DNA of 64,000 nt from positions 1,846,503-1,910,502 of the forward strand of contig SIJG01000012.1 of the NCBI GenBank assembly GCA_023374025.1. Reading direction: 5' to 3'. Source of the stretch: Heterodera schachtii (lineage: Eukaryota > Nematoda > Chromadorea > Rhabditida > Heteroderidae). The position numbers were made by a program, and so were the translations under genes. How positions within the stretch are numbered: the stretch's first letter is position 1; the number at the start of each line of letters is the position of its first letter. The notes under the pieces were generated by a model. It saw nothing but the letters and a program-made list of their open reading frames with translations. It was not told the origin of the DNA and did not search any database. Below are positions 1 to 11,093 of the stretch, one piece after another.

Positions 1-256
1 TTTTTATTGTTTATATTTATTAATTAAGCTTTTATTTTTTGATTCTCACATTAAAAAGTATTTTTTTATTAAATCTCAAGATTTAAATTAATTAATGAAA
101 TATATCTTTTAACGCTCATTTGAATTAAGAGAATATTAATCTACTGAAATTTTTCAATTAACATATAAATTTATACAATTTTTTCTTTAATAAAGAATTT
201 TTTTGGCTATTAATTATTATTATAAATTCTAAAATTCATCAAAAAATTCTTAACTT
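1..256. other. A+T-rich DNA, nothing recognised
   Basis: Low-complexity A+T-rich sequence with no open frame of note. It abuts a 5.8S rRNA fragment at 257 and shows no ITS1 or 5.8S 5' sequence, so the rDNA copy is cut off here. Confidence 0.6.
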
Positions 257-377
257 ATGAAGAACGCAACCAACTGCGATAATTAGTGCGAACTGCAGAA
301 ACCTTAAACACAAAACATTCGAATGTACATTGCGCCATTGGAGTTACATCCATTGGCACGCCTGGTTCAGGGTCGTT
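257..377 (+). rRNA. 5.8S rRNA, 5'-truncated fragment (probable pseudogene)
   Basis: The segment begins at ATGAAGAACGCAACC and continues through the universal 5.8S blocks CTGCGATAATTAGTGCGAA, CTGCAGAA and ATTGCGCCATTGGAG to GGTTCAGGGTCGTT. About the first 35-40 nt of a normal 5.8S (some 155 nt) are missing and are replaced by unrelated A+T-rich DNA. Against the consensus I know, at least three changes are visible (GCAGCC to GCAACC, CTTGAAC to CTTAAAC, ATGCAC to ATGTAC), all transitions toward A+T. It is not part of a full rDNA unit: no 18S, ITS1 or 28S lies beside it. The call is secure. That it is non-functional is inference from the truncation and isolation. Confidence 0.9.
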
Positions 378-480
378 ACCATAAAATGCACTGCTTGTGC
401 GTTTCTTCGTGGAATCATGTACTTGTACGTGTTCTTACGTTACTTGCTCTGCTCGGCTGTTGGGTTTAAGTGTACGTAAT
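378..480 (+). other. ITS2, 5' part
   Basis: Directly follows the 5.8S fragment. The stretch containing ATGCACTGCTTGTGCG, GTACTTGTACGTGTTC and GCTCGGCTGTTGGG resembles the start of ITS2 in tylenchid nematodes as I remember it, which is the main basis for the organism guess. It ends abruptly at about 480 in A+T-rich DNA; no 28S follows. Confidence 0.7.
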
Positions 481-3400
481 AATTTTTTTTAATATATAAA
501 CTTATTCAATAATAAAAAAAATCAACATATATATTCATATATAAAATTTTAATACCCTTTGTTTTTGGCGTTTTCATTTTCCATTTCTTTTGAAAAAGTA
601 TTATTATCATTAAAATACATTTAATCCGTCCTTGTAATTTCCATTTAACTTTAACTTTTTTTGAAAAATGTTCGTCAAATAATTTTAATATTTATCACTA
701 TAAATTATTTTTTTATAAATTAGCACAAATTTATATTCCTTTCCATGATAAGGATTTAATACAAATTTTATAAAAAAAATTGAAGACATAGACAAAAACT
801 TAAAATGATAATTTTATTGAAAATAAAGAAAAAAATAATTTACTTATAAAAGATCAGCAATACTAAAAACAGAAATTTAATAATTTTGTCAAAAGTAAAT
901 AATTAAATATGAAGTTAAAAGAAAAAATTATAATAACTCAAATTTAAACATTCAAAAAAGGCTGTTGGAAGAGGAAACCTGAGGTTCGTACGTTGTCAAG
1001 AGATTTTTAATTATTAAAGATTGAATTATTTATAAATTATATTTTAACAATTTTTGTGTACAACTCGAGGCCAACATAATTTTATTAGAAGGAAGATCCA
1101 AAATATCTATTTATTTATAAAGATTTTAATATAGATTATTTTAAAACTTAATAGGAACATATTGAAAATTGAAATATCAAATAAAAATAATTAAAAATAA
1201 AAGTATCAATGCGAAAATTTTAATCTCAATGAATAAATAAATATTAGCAAACCAAATGAATTTAAAAAAAAAAATTCAAACTGCAAAAGTATAACGAACA
1301 CAACTTTACCAAAAAATATTGTTTATATAAAGCTGCATTAATTTGAAAAAATAAAAATAAATCTCAAAAATAACAAGAATCAATCATTGAAGCTCTTTTA
1401 TTAAAAAAAATATAACACTAATTAATCGTTAAATTGTTTACTTTTACAGAAGAATAGATCTTTTCTAAATTAATTATTATTTTATATTTTGAATAAGCCG
1501 TTTTGTTCTATCCGGTTTCGTTTTGACCATAAAAAATTCGAGAAAAATTAGTGGTAATGGCCCGTTAAAATAAATTTAATAATAATTTATTTTAATAATA
1601 ATTTATGGAAAAAAGGATATTTGGTTCCTTGATGAATAAGTAATTTAAAAATAAAATATTTTTTATATGCTCGTATCATTAATCTTTATTAAAAAGTATA
1701 ATTTTTTAAATAATAATAGTAACTCCTTTTATTAAACCTTATTTTTTAATTATATAAAGAATATTTAAATGGAATATTATTATTTTTATACCTAAAAATA
1801 AATTTATTTCTAAAAATAACTATTCACTTACTGAAAATGAGAGTGAAAGAGAAATGTCATTAATTAATTTTAAACTTTTGCCTATTAATAAAATAAACAT
1901 TTATATGATAAAATAATTGTACGCAAAAAAATAAAAAAATAATTCAAACATGGTGGATGTTGTGTATTTACTTCATTCGATTATTATGACAAAGAATTAT
2001 TCAGAGTAATTTATTTACATTTAACACTTCATGTTTTACATAATCATAAAAAATCAATAATAAGATCATTTGTAAATTTTGATTACGTGCTTTTCATTAG
2101 AGTAGGTCTAAATTTTACTATATTTTGAATTTGTTGTATTCAATAATAATAAAAAATAATAATCAATGCAAAATTTTCATATGAATCGCTAATAAATTGA
2201 TGAATTCTCAATCCGCTACTGAACAACATGCTGCCTCACTTATTTATAAATATGTCAAAAATTAATTTACTTTTTTTGAATTTATAATTTTATAAGTTTA
2301 GAAACTCAATGCCATGTCGAGTGCATTATAAATGAGAAAAAAAATTATACAACGAATGATAAAGGAAATATTAAAAAAGTAAATATTAACAAAGTGATAC
2401 TCAAAATGAATCAAAAAATTTACTGCTTTTTATAATTAAGGCATAGATTAATAAATGATTTTTTTGTCATATGATTTTAGTCGAATACTTTGTCTACACT
2501 ATATATGAAATAAAATAACGTTCTTTGTAAAAATATTCACAATGATAAAAGCAGTAATTAATTTTTAAAAAAGTAATCATTGAGTATTATAAAACTTATC
2601 AAATGCATTATAGACTCAAGCTATGCCGGATTTTATCAATTTTAATTTTTATCCGAGAGAAATGTGGATGAGTTGCCAATAATTATTGTTAAATAAATTT
2701 TTGGTTTTTATTAATATTAGTAATTCGAATATAAGGATAAAATAAATTGAAGAAGAAAAAAAAACGAAAAAAGAAGAATTAATTAATAAAACTTTTATAT
2801 AAATATGTTATAAAATAATATGAATATGCATTGTAATAATATTTCAATATAAATTTTCTTTATTTAAATTTTTCATTTTTATTGGAAGATTATAGAGAAT
2901 TAATATGTCCAATTTATTTATATTTAACATTTTATATGTTTTAACTTAATTTCAATTAATGTCAATTCTTAAATTGTTATAAATCCATTAAGCCTTTAAT
3001 GTTGCATATCTGATTACATAAATAGGTAAATTTCTATGAACAAATAGAATAGTCTTAAAAAGAAAACTTAAAGAAATAATATAATTAAATTTAATAAAAA
3101 AATATTTTTATTTTTAATAAAAAAAGAATATTCTTCATTATTTGTTTTATAAAAGTTATATTATCGTAGTTGTTTAATAAATTTTTTTAATAATTGACTT
3201 GAATTAAATGACTTTAAATTCAATCTACCTTTGAAGCGGAGTACATTTACTAAAATATTTATTTTTCTATAATTTGATTTCATTTTTTGTAGATTAACTT
3301 TAATATGTTGATAGTTAAAACTTGGTAATAGAAAAAAGAAGATTTCTGATTTTACACTTTTTGTGAAGCGCACAAATTTGCACTAAGTATCCAATTAAAA

Positions 3401-5216
3401 ATATTATTTCTAAAAAATTTGCTTTCACCATAATATAAGCTTAAGAAAATTAAAATTAAACGAATTTTTTTTATCTTTGATTTATTATTTACTCATATTT
3501 TATAATTAATATTCTTTTATTTAGTAATTTTGTTAGCTTAATTTTTATCTTTGGTATTTTTTAAGATTTTATTTTTATTTTATTAAATTTAATATAATTT
3601 TAATTCATGGTGAATAGGCACAGACGTTGTGCTTTTTGGTAAAGACAAATAATATTTGTCATTTTATCAAACATCTGTTAATATTTTAAATAAGAAGTTG
3701 TAATTTTAATTCAATTTTTAAAAAAATATTGCTAAAACTAATCTAATAATCAAATTTTAAAATTAAAAAATTTAGCAAAATAAAAATGATTATTACACAG
3801 TATTTCATAAACACATTAAATTATGAAAATACTGAATTTTTATGAATTATTAGAAAATAAAAGGTAGAAGAGCAAAATAAAAATAATATTAAAATTTATA
3901 AAAATCAGCGCTGTATTTGTGTTTTGACTAATGAATAATTTTATCACATAATTTAAAAATAAAATTAAATTGCTGACTCATCTTTTTGAAGAAACAATGT
4001 GCAAATTCCATATCAAAATAAAAAATTGAATATATTTATTTAAAATAAAATAAAATATTTACAAAACCAAACAAATAAAATTAAAGAGCATAGAAATTTC
4101 CGAAAAAATGAAATGCTTTAAAATAAAGAATTTTACGAGTTAAGATAAATTTGTTATTTTATCATAAAAGAATAGTTTATTTTGAGTCATTTTCTTAAAT
4201 TTTAGAAAAACAAAACTCGCTTGAAAAAATATAAAATCATTTTATATTCATTTTAAAAATATATTTCTCAATTATATAATAAAAAATATTCAAAAAAGGT
4301 GCATATTTTCATTTGGTTTTCACAAATTAATTTAACAAAATATTTAAAGAAAGAAAAGAATATGCTTAAAGTTGATTAAAAAATAATAATGTTTTAATAT
4401 ATATAATAAAAAAATAAAATATATTCAATTGGTGAAATTACAATCCACCTACCTTATATTGTCTTACAAATTTTCGAATTGTTCAAATGCTGCATGAAAA
4501 ATTAATTTTAATTGAAATTTATAATTCTAATGGAAAAATATATGAAAAGGGTATATATAGAATATTTAATATAAATATTCATAGAGCATAAGAATTAATA
4601 AAAGGAAATTATTCAATATTTAAATAAAACCCAAACAAATAAAAAGTATTAATTACGTATAAATACTGAAAATGTAATGTCGATAATTTTTTTTACTGTT
4701 AGCAAAAGTTTGAAAAATAAAAATTTTAAATTTATCATTATAGCGTTTAAAGACGTTTATCCATCTATCGGCAACACAGTTCCGACTACAAGATTGAAAA
4801 CAATATGAAAATTAATTTAGATATTTGATTTAAATATTTAAGTAAAGTCAATACAAATAAAAGCATAAATTATAAAGAGACAATATTTAAAGATAAAAAT
4901 TTTAATTAAAATGCAAAATCAAATTTCAGATTCATTTGGAACGGATGAAAATAAGGAAAATACATTATTAAAAAAATTAAAAATTAGAAAATTTAATGCT
5001 TAAACCCAAATGGTTTTGACATACACTCAAAACCATCTGATATTAGCTGAGGAAATATCATATTTAATGAAATAAAATTATATATTATTTATTGCTTTTT
5101 ATAAATATTCTTTTGCTTTCCGTCATATCTCATAAAAACTAAAAAATTTATTATAGGTATTTTTTTTATTTAATATTGAATTATCATTACAAATTTTATA
5201 ACAGAAAATGTTCCTA
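481..5216. other. A+T-rich intergenic DNA
   Basis: No conserved coding region, RNA gene or transposon end recognised. Short islands of slightly higher G+C (about 958-1000 and 4740-4790) carry no identifiable feature. Open frames here are short and of the Lys/Asn/Ile/Phe-rich kind expected from composition alone. Confidence 0.5.
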
Positions 5217-5420
5217 ACAAAGGAGAGTGTTCAGTTGATGGTGGGATTTCCAAATGAAACTTTGTAGGTGGGTAGACCACCCCTAGGTTGTATTGCAAAA
5301 AAATTTTTTCTAGCTGCGGAATAAGCATTTGTGCCGAGATATGGCGTGCCAAAAGTTGCCAAAATTTGTACTTTTTAGAAACAAACAAAAGCAAAAATTA
5401 TTCATATTCCCTAAATGGTT

Positions 5421-5482
5421 TCTGGTGCAGTGGTAGTGTATCAGTCAACTTTTTTTTTTAGCTCAAAGATTCAAATTCTTTG
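5421..5482 (+). repeat. tRNA-like module (degenerate Pol III promoter), left copy
   Basis: TGGTGCAGTGGTAGTG resembles a tRNA D-arm/box A, and AGATTCAAATTC about 30 nt downstream resembles a decayed box B. It is the inverted partner of the better-preserved copy at 5633-5690. It is not a tRNA gene: no acceptor stem or full cloverleaf can be drawn. Confidence 0.45.
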
Positions 5483-5632
5483 CGTTCCAATTTTTTTAAA
5501 TCTTTTTTATTTATCTTTTATTTTATATTTTAAAGTCAAAATTAAAAAAATAATTAATAAAAAAATAATTAAAAAATTTAACAATTGTAAGCAAAGTTAT
5601 TGAAATAGAAATTTAAAAAAATAAAAATAAAA

Positions 5633-5690
5633 CGAGTGAGCGATTCGAACCTACGATTATGAGCCAAGAGCACTACCACTGCACCACTGG
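5633..5690 (-). repeat. tRNA-derived module (SINE-like), right copy
   Basis: Read on the minus strand: CAGTGGTGCAGTGGTAGTGC (D-arm, box A), an anticodon-like arm around GGCTCATAATCG (CAT in the loop, as in elongator tRNA-Met) and GGTTCGAATCGC (T-arm, box B). The acceptor stem and variable loop are absent or eroded, so this is a tRNA-derived module, not a working tRNA. It sits inside the foldback element, as similar modules sit inside the elements at 51287-52153 and 57331-58279. Confidence 0.6.
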
Positions 5691-5875
5691 ACACTACGGA
5701 AATAACAAAATGTTTGTTTCTTTTCATTTATTACCTAAAATACTTTGGCACGCCATATCTCGGCACAAATGCTTATTCCGCAGCTAGAAAAAATTTTTTG
5801 CAATAAAACCCAGGGGTGGTCTACCTACAAAGTTTCTTTTGGAAATCCCACCATCAACTGAACACTCTCCTTTGT

Positions 5876-8640
5876 AAGTAAATGATAAAATGAAATTATC
5901 GGAATAAGATAAAGAAATAATTAAAAATTTAAATGTATATTTTTATTAAAATATTAAATGTTTATATATTTAATAAAAATCTAATATCGGTTTGTGCAAG
6001 AAAAATAATGGCCAAATTAACAAACAAATGAACCAAAAATAATTGAAAAACAGAATCTATATGTATAAGTGAACTTAATTCAAAAATTATGAACAAAAAT
6101 ACAAGGTATATTAATAAGTTATTAAATTACGCTCAAATTTGTTGCTACGAAATCGTCTACAAGATTAAATATCTTTTATAAGCTCTAAATATAACCAAAA
6201 TAAATAATAGAAAAAATATTCTATATTCTAAATGAAATTTTTATACTCACAAAATAAATTGCTTTTCAATTCAAAGATAAAATTTAACGTCAGTTACATT
6301 CACTAAAAAAAGAATATTAAATAAAAATTTAATTTTTATTTAGGGCTTGAAATTTGGGTTTAAAGATTGGATTTAAATAATAATAATAATCAAATTTTTT
6401 ACAATAATTAGAATTATTGTAAAAATAGATTTTTTATTAAGTAGTAATTATAAAGGCCTGAAACCTCATGTATCCGCTTTTTTTGACTTGTTATAAAATA
6501 ATTTTTTTTATTTTTAAATTTTCTATTTGTTATCTTAGTTTGATATTTAGACAATATTTTATATAATTAATAACATAAAATTAGTTCAGTTTTGTTAAAA
6601 AATCTTGTAAAATTCTTATTTTGTTTCCATAATTTATATTTTTATTTTTTAATTATTTGATTTCGAGAATCTCTAGATTTCATTTTACTTTTCTTGTAAG
6701 CTACGACAAGAATTTCATTGTTGACAGGGCTATTAAAAAAATTTGTTGCTTTTATTTATTGTATTATAAGTATATAAAAAAGCTTTATTTGTATTTTTTT
6801 AAACAAAAGACTGTTGTTTATTTTTGATTGCATTCTTATTTAAATTTTGAGACTTGGTTAAATTTGTAAAGATTAAAAAAATATATTTTAAATTATTGTT
6901 TTATTATTTATTTAATGAAATTGACAATTTAAAAAAATTTAAAAAAAAATTTAAAAAGCTATATTTAAACAATTTTGATATTATTTTACAGCAAAACAAT
7001 TTTTCATCTTCCAAAGACACATTGTGCACTTATATGGTGCATAAAAACACAAAAATAATGAAATCAATATAAAAATGCTTTTAAAATCAAAAAATACAAA
7101 TATTTATTTGTATTTACAATTTCACCAACTTTCCAATATATACTTATGAGTAGGCAGATTAATAAAAGAATGTTTCTTAAAACATTTTTATGTTTATTAA
7201 ATATTTTTTATAATTTTTTTTCTATTACTATAAAATATATTTAGTTATGAAATTTTAACAAATAATATTGATATAATAACGGCTTAAAATTAGATAAAAA
7301 TATTTGCAACTTGGACAAACGAACGAACAATAAATTGCTAATAAACGAAAGTTTTTAATAATAATTGAAGAAAACAAAATTAAAATACAAGAAAAAAGAG
7401 AACAGAATTGTCATTGGCATATACATATGTTACATACACACGAGATTGAAAATATTATAGGAAAAGTTAATTTAATGCGCTAAATATAAACATGCAAATA
7501 AAATTTAAAAAATCTAATTTCATTAAAAATTTTTAATTTCAAACCAAAATATTAAGTTAACTTATGTGTATTTCCATTATAATGAACTAATTTTATAATA
7601 TTTTTAAAAACTGGTTATAAATTTAAAAATCTTAAGTCCTTTTTTGGCCATAAGCTTTTTGAAACTCAATGAAATTTTTTGAATATTTATTTAATAGATT
7701 ATATAAGGGAATAAATTCCAATAAAGAAAAATATAGTTTATTTGCTTATTTTAAATAAATTAAATTGAAATTGAGCCAAACTAATTTATATATTGCTAGC
7801 ATAAAAAATCTATTTTTATCTTTAAAATTTAAAAAATTTCATTGATTTTCACAAAGGTTATGGACAAAAAAAATCGGACTTAAAATTTTTTAAAATTTTA
7901 TTTTGTTTGTATTTTAGACAAGTTATAAATTTTTATGTCTGACATTTTTTGTTTTTACACACTTAATGAGTAAAAATGATTATACAAGATATATTGAAAT
8001 AATAAATCGCCACACTAAAAACGGAATACTGTGAATTAACATATCCAGCATTAATCTCAGATAAACATGGAAACAGAATAGAGAAAAAAGCAAATTTTTA
8101 AATTAAAAAAAAAAAATTAAAAATTGAACTTTTGATAAAATAGTAAATATAAAATTCCCCATAAAGTCTTAAAACTATTAAAATTAAAATGAAAGTAAAA
8201 ATTGGTCGAAGATGCTGAAAATAAAATTTGATTCTAAATAATAAAAAAAATTTAACTAAACGAATTTATTTTATCAATATACGTTGACTAACAAATGTGT
8301 AATTATGCTAAAATTTCATTAATTAAATATATCATAAAAAAACAAAAAATAAACAGAAATCCAACAAATAACAAGCAAAAAAAAAACACTGTAGTTGCTC
8401 GTGTTGGTGCAAAATAAAAAGTAAAAGGCTTCTCCTAAACTTTTCGAATTTTTTAAATTGTTTATTTCAATGATATTTTAATGTATGGTTGGTATTCGGA
8501 CCTTTTTATTGTATTTTCTTGAGTGTAAATGCCCAAAATGCCTAAAAAACATTCGAATTTTATAATTTTTGAAAATTTAAGAATATTTCTACATAAAAGT
8601 TTTATTTTATATTTAGGGAGTCCTGACATAAAGACAAAAA
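5876..8640. other. A+T-rich intergenic DNA
   Basis: No gene, RNA or element end recognised. A TAATAATAAT tract lies near 6378. Open frames are short and compositionally biased. Confidence 0.5.
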
Positions 8641-9135
8641 TGTGCCGAAATTTTTCTACAGTTGGCACGCAACTCCCGGGTCAATATTTTAGTCATTTTC
8701 CGGGGAAAGGTTTAACGAAAAGAAACCATTTTTGCATGAGAATTAACAAAGGCTATGGTCACTTAAATGGACTACACAAGAACACTGTTCCTGATATGAT
8801 CAAAAAGGTCATTATCTGGCATAAGCTACCACTTGGACCAAGGCTGTATGCCACGCCAACGAATTTCATCTGAGTAACTATTTTTATGCATTTGACCCAT
8901 TGTAGCCCTCAAAATCTATGAAATTTGACCAATTTTGAAAATCGCCCGAAATCTTGTAAAATAAAAATAATTTTTAATAGCAGTCAATCACATCTGAAAG
9001 AGCAGATTCTGTTGGCTATGTTATATAGTTAAGTTAAATATAAACAATTTTTAATTTTGTAAATTAATGTACGAAAAATATTTTCCAAGTTGCGTGCCTG
9101 AGGGGTATCACCCCATTTCATAGACCCATAACTTT
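8641..9135. other. Island of higher G+C, unidentified (repeat relic or exon)
   Basis: G+C is clearly above the flanks, especially 8660-8870. A frame on + runs open from 8529 to the stop at 8873 (114 codons), including the stretch GQYFSHFPGKGLTKRN, but the N-terminal half has background composition and I recognise no domain. The 11-mer GGCACGCAACT near 8665 recurs inverted near 9090 (AGTTGCGTGCC), which could mark the ends of a decayed element of about 440 bp. No target duplication was found. Function unknown. Confidence 0.3.
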
Positions 9136-10925
9136 TTTCGTATACATCGTGATAAAATTGGCTTTTACTTATCTAATAATGGAATAATCTTAGTTAATTT
9201 TTGCTATTTGTCTAAATTAATCCATTATTTTTTGACTCGGTGAGCAATTTTTTCGTTGAAAATAACGATTTCTGATAACTCTTGTTTTGTTGTTTTTTCT
9301 GACCTTAGAAACAGTAATTACCACTGATTCCATTAAAGAACTATATTATTTCATATTTTTCACGCAAATTAATTGTTTTGCTTTACTTAGTTGGGTTGTT
9401 AGAATTTTTTTATTCTCTAAGCACAGTTAACTTTTTGCGCCAAAAATGGGTCACAATATTTGATAATGTCATTACACTAATGTGGAATGAAATTTTTATT
9501 TTTTTTATACAGTTTTCCTTAAAGAGAATTGAATGGGCTTTAATATGATTATTAAAAGATTAAAATCGGTGTATTTACAATTCGTTTTGATTAATTTATC
9601 AATTATATAATTATTGAATTTACAATAAAATTATCATACAAAACTTAGACCAAAACTTTTCTCGATTATAGTTTTAAAAATTAAAACTTTATTTTTTATT
9701 TTTTCTTTGCTTTTTGCAGATTGATTAGTTTATTTTAAATTCTTTTGTTAACTTTTTTGTTTAATAATTATCGCTTTAATTACCTTTAAACATGCTTTAT
9801 TGTTGATTATATTCTTTTAGTAGAATTTTATTACTTAAATATTTTACATTATTTTCTAATTTTATAAATTTGAAACATTGATTTTTGTTTTTATATTCTT
9901 TTAATTTAGATTTCCAATTTTAATAAAAAAAAATTTCTTTGTTAAATTATTTATTATTATGTGTTTTCATACAAAAAAATAAATATATATAAATTTTTTT
10001 GTGAAAATGATTTTTTAAAGTGAATATATTTTTAAATTAAAATCCTTTTTCCATTTTTATTGAGTGTTGTATAATTATTTATATTAATGAAAAAATAAAT
10101 TAAAAATTTATTAATTTAAATAGTTGCTTAATTTGTTTAGGGAAAATGTTTTATTTTTTTATTGTTTGATATATGTATATAAGATAAGATTTCATTCATT
10201 TTCATTAAATAAATCTGCTTGAACTTTTTATTATTATGAATATTTTACTGTGTTTAAATGATGTAATATAATTAATTTCAGTTATTTTTTGTCGTTTATT
10301 TTATTACTAGAGTAAAAATTTATTATTATTTTTTTTACTATCGTGTTGGGAAAACTGACCGGACCACAATTATTATTTCAATCGTTAAATTAAATTTTAT
10401 TCGTTTTATTATAATTGTTAATGACTTTTTTATTTTTTATTAAGTTTACTTTTAAGGATCTTATATCGTTGAATTATTAAATTAAATACTTCATGATGAG
10501 ATAGGTCTGTCTTTGAAATTTTTATAGGAATGGATTTTTTATGACTGATTATTAATATATAATTTTTTTTTAATTAATTTATGTAAATTTTTTTTATTAA
10601 ATATTTTTATATGTAATTATTTTTGAATTATTTCGATTTTTGAATATAAATAAATTTAAAATTTTGCAAAGCTGCAAGTGTAAAAGGACATTTTCAATTT
10701 TTTGAACTGACATCTCCGAACTGAATAATAAAATTAGCTGTTTTAGGTCAATCAGAGTTTATGAGTTAATTTTGGATCAATTTTTTGAAGAATTTTTATT
10801 TAATTTTGATATTGATCTTATTAATTTATACTAAATTAAATAAAATATGCTTTGAGATTCTTCAATTAAAAAAAAAATTATTAAATTAACTCGCCGAAAG
10901 GAAGGCTCTGTCGTCAACAATTTAA
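9136..10925. other. A+T-rich intergenic DNA
   Basis: No gene or element recognised. Only short T-rich frames are seen. Confidence 0.5.
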
Positions 10926-11093
10926 ATGACCAAATCAAACAATTTTGGTCTTATTTTGAAGAGAAAAGTTCTGAAGAATATATCTGACTTTCGTTTTTTA
11001 CGTGAGAATACCATTGAAAGCCTAAAAAGGTCTGTGGATTTGTTTGAACTTTTGCCCTTGGAAAAAATTTTTCTTATTGGTAACTTTTTTTGA
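10926..11093 (+). CDS. Small coding-like ORF, 55 aa, unidentified
   Basis: ATG at 10926, stop TGA at 11091-11093, with an in-frame TAA immediately upstream of the ATG. The frame includes FRFLRENTIESLKRSVDLFE and then LLPLEKIFLIGNFF, an alternation of charged and hydrophobic residues that looks more protein-like than neighbouring frames, and its G+C is higher than the flanks. No family recognised. It could be a single exon, a transposon relic or chance. Confidence 0.2.
   Translation: MTKSNNFGLILKRKVLKNISDFRFLRENTIESLKRSVDLFELLPLEKIFLIGNFF

Larger units (their letters stand above)
5217..5875. mobile_element. Foldback element with long inverted repeats and tRNA-like modules
   Basis: The left arm (5217-5355, beginning ACAAAGGAGAGTGTTCAGTT) is the near-perfect reverse complement of the right arm (5743-5875, ending AACTGAACACTCTCCTTTGT). 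Homology continues inward more weakly, so that each arm also carries a tRNA-like box A block (near 5421 on + and 5690 on -). The total length is 659 bp, and there is no transposase. The outermost bases CAAAG would fit a hAT-type end, but I see no matching 8-bp flanking duplication (GTTCCTAA versus TAAGTAAA), so the superfamily is undecided. A fragment of the same arm recurs at about 47631-47690. Confidence 0.85.

Noticed and set aside
5218..5394. Minus-strand 74-codon frame in the left foldback arm
   Set aside because: It lies in a non-coding inverted repeat and is not kept in the partner arm.
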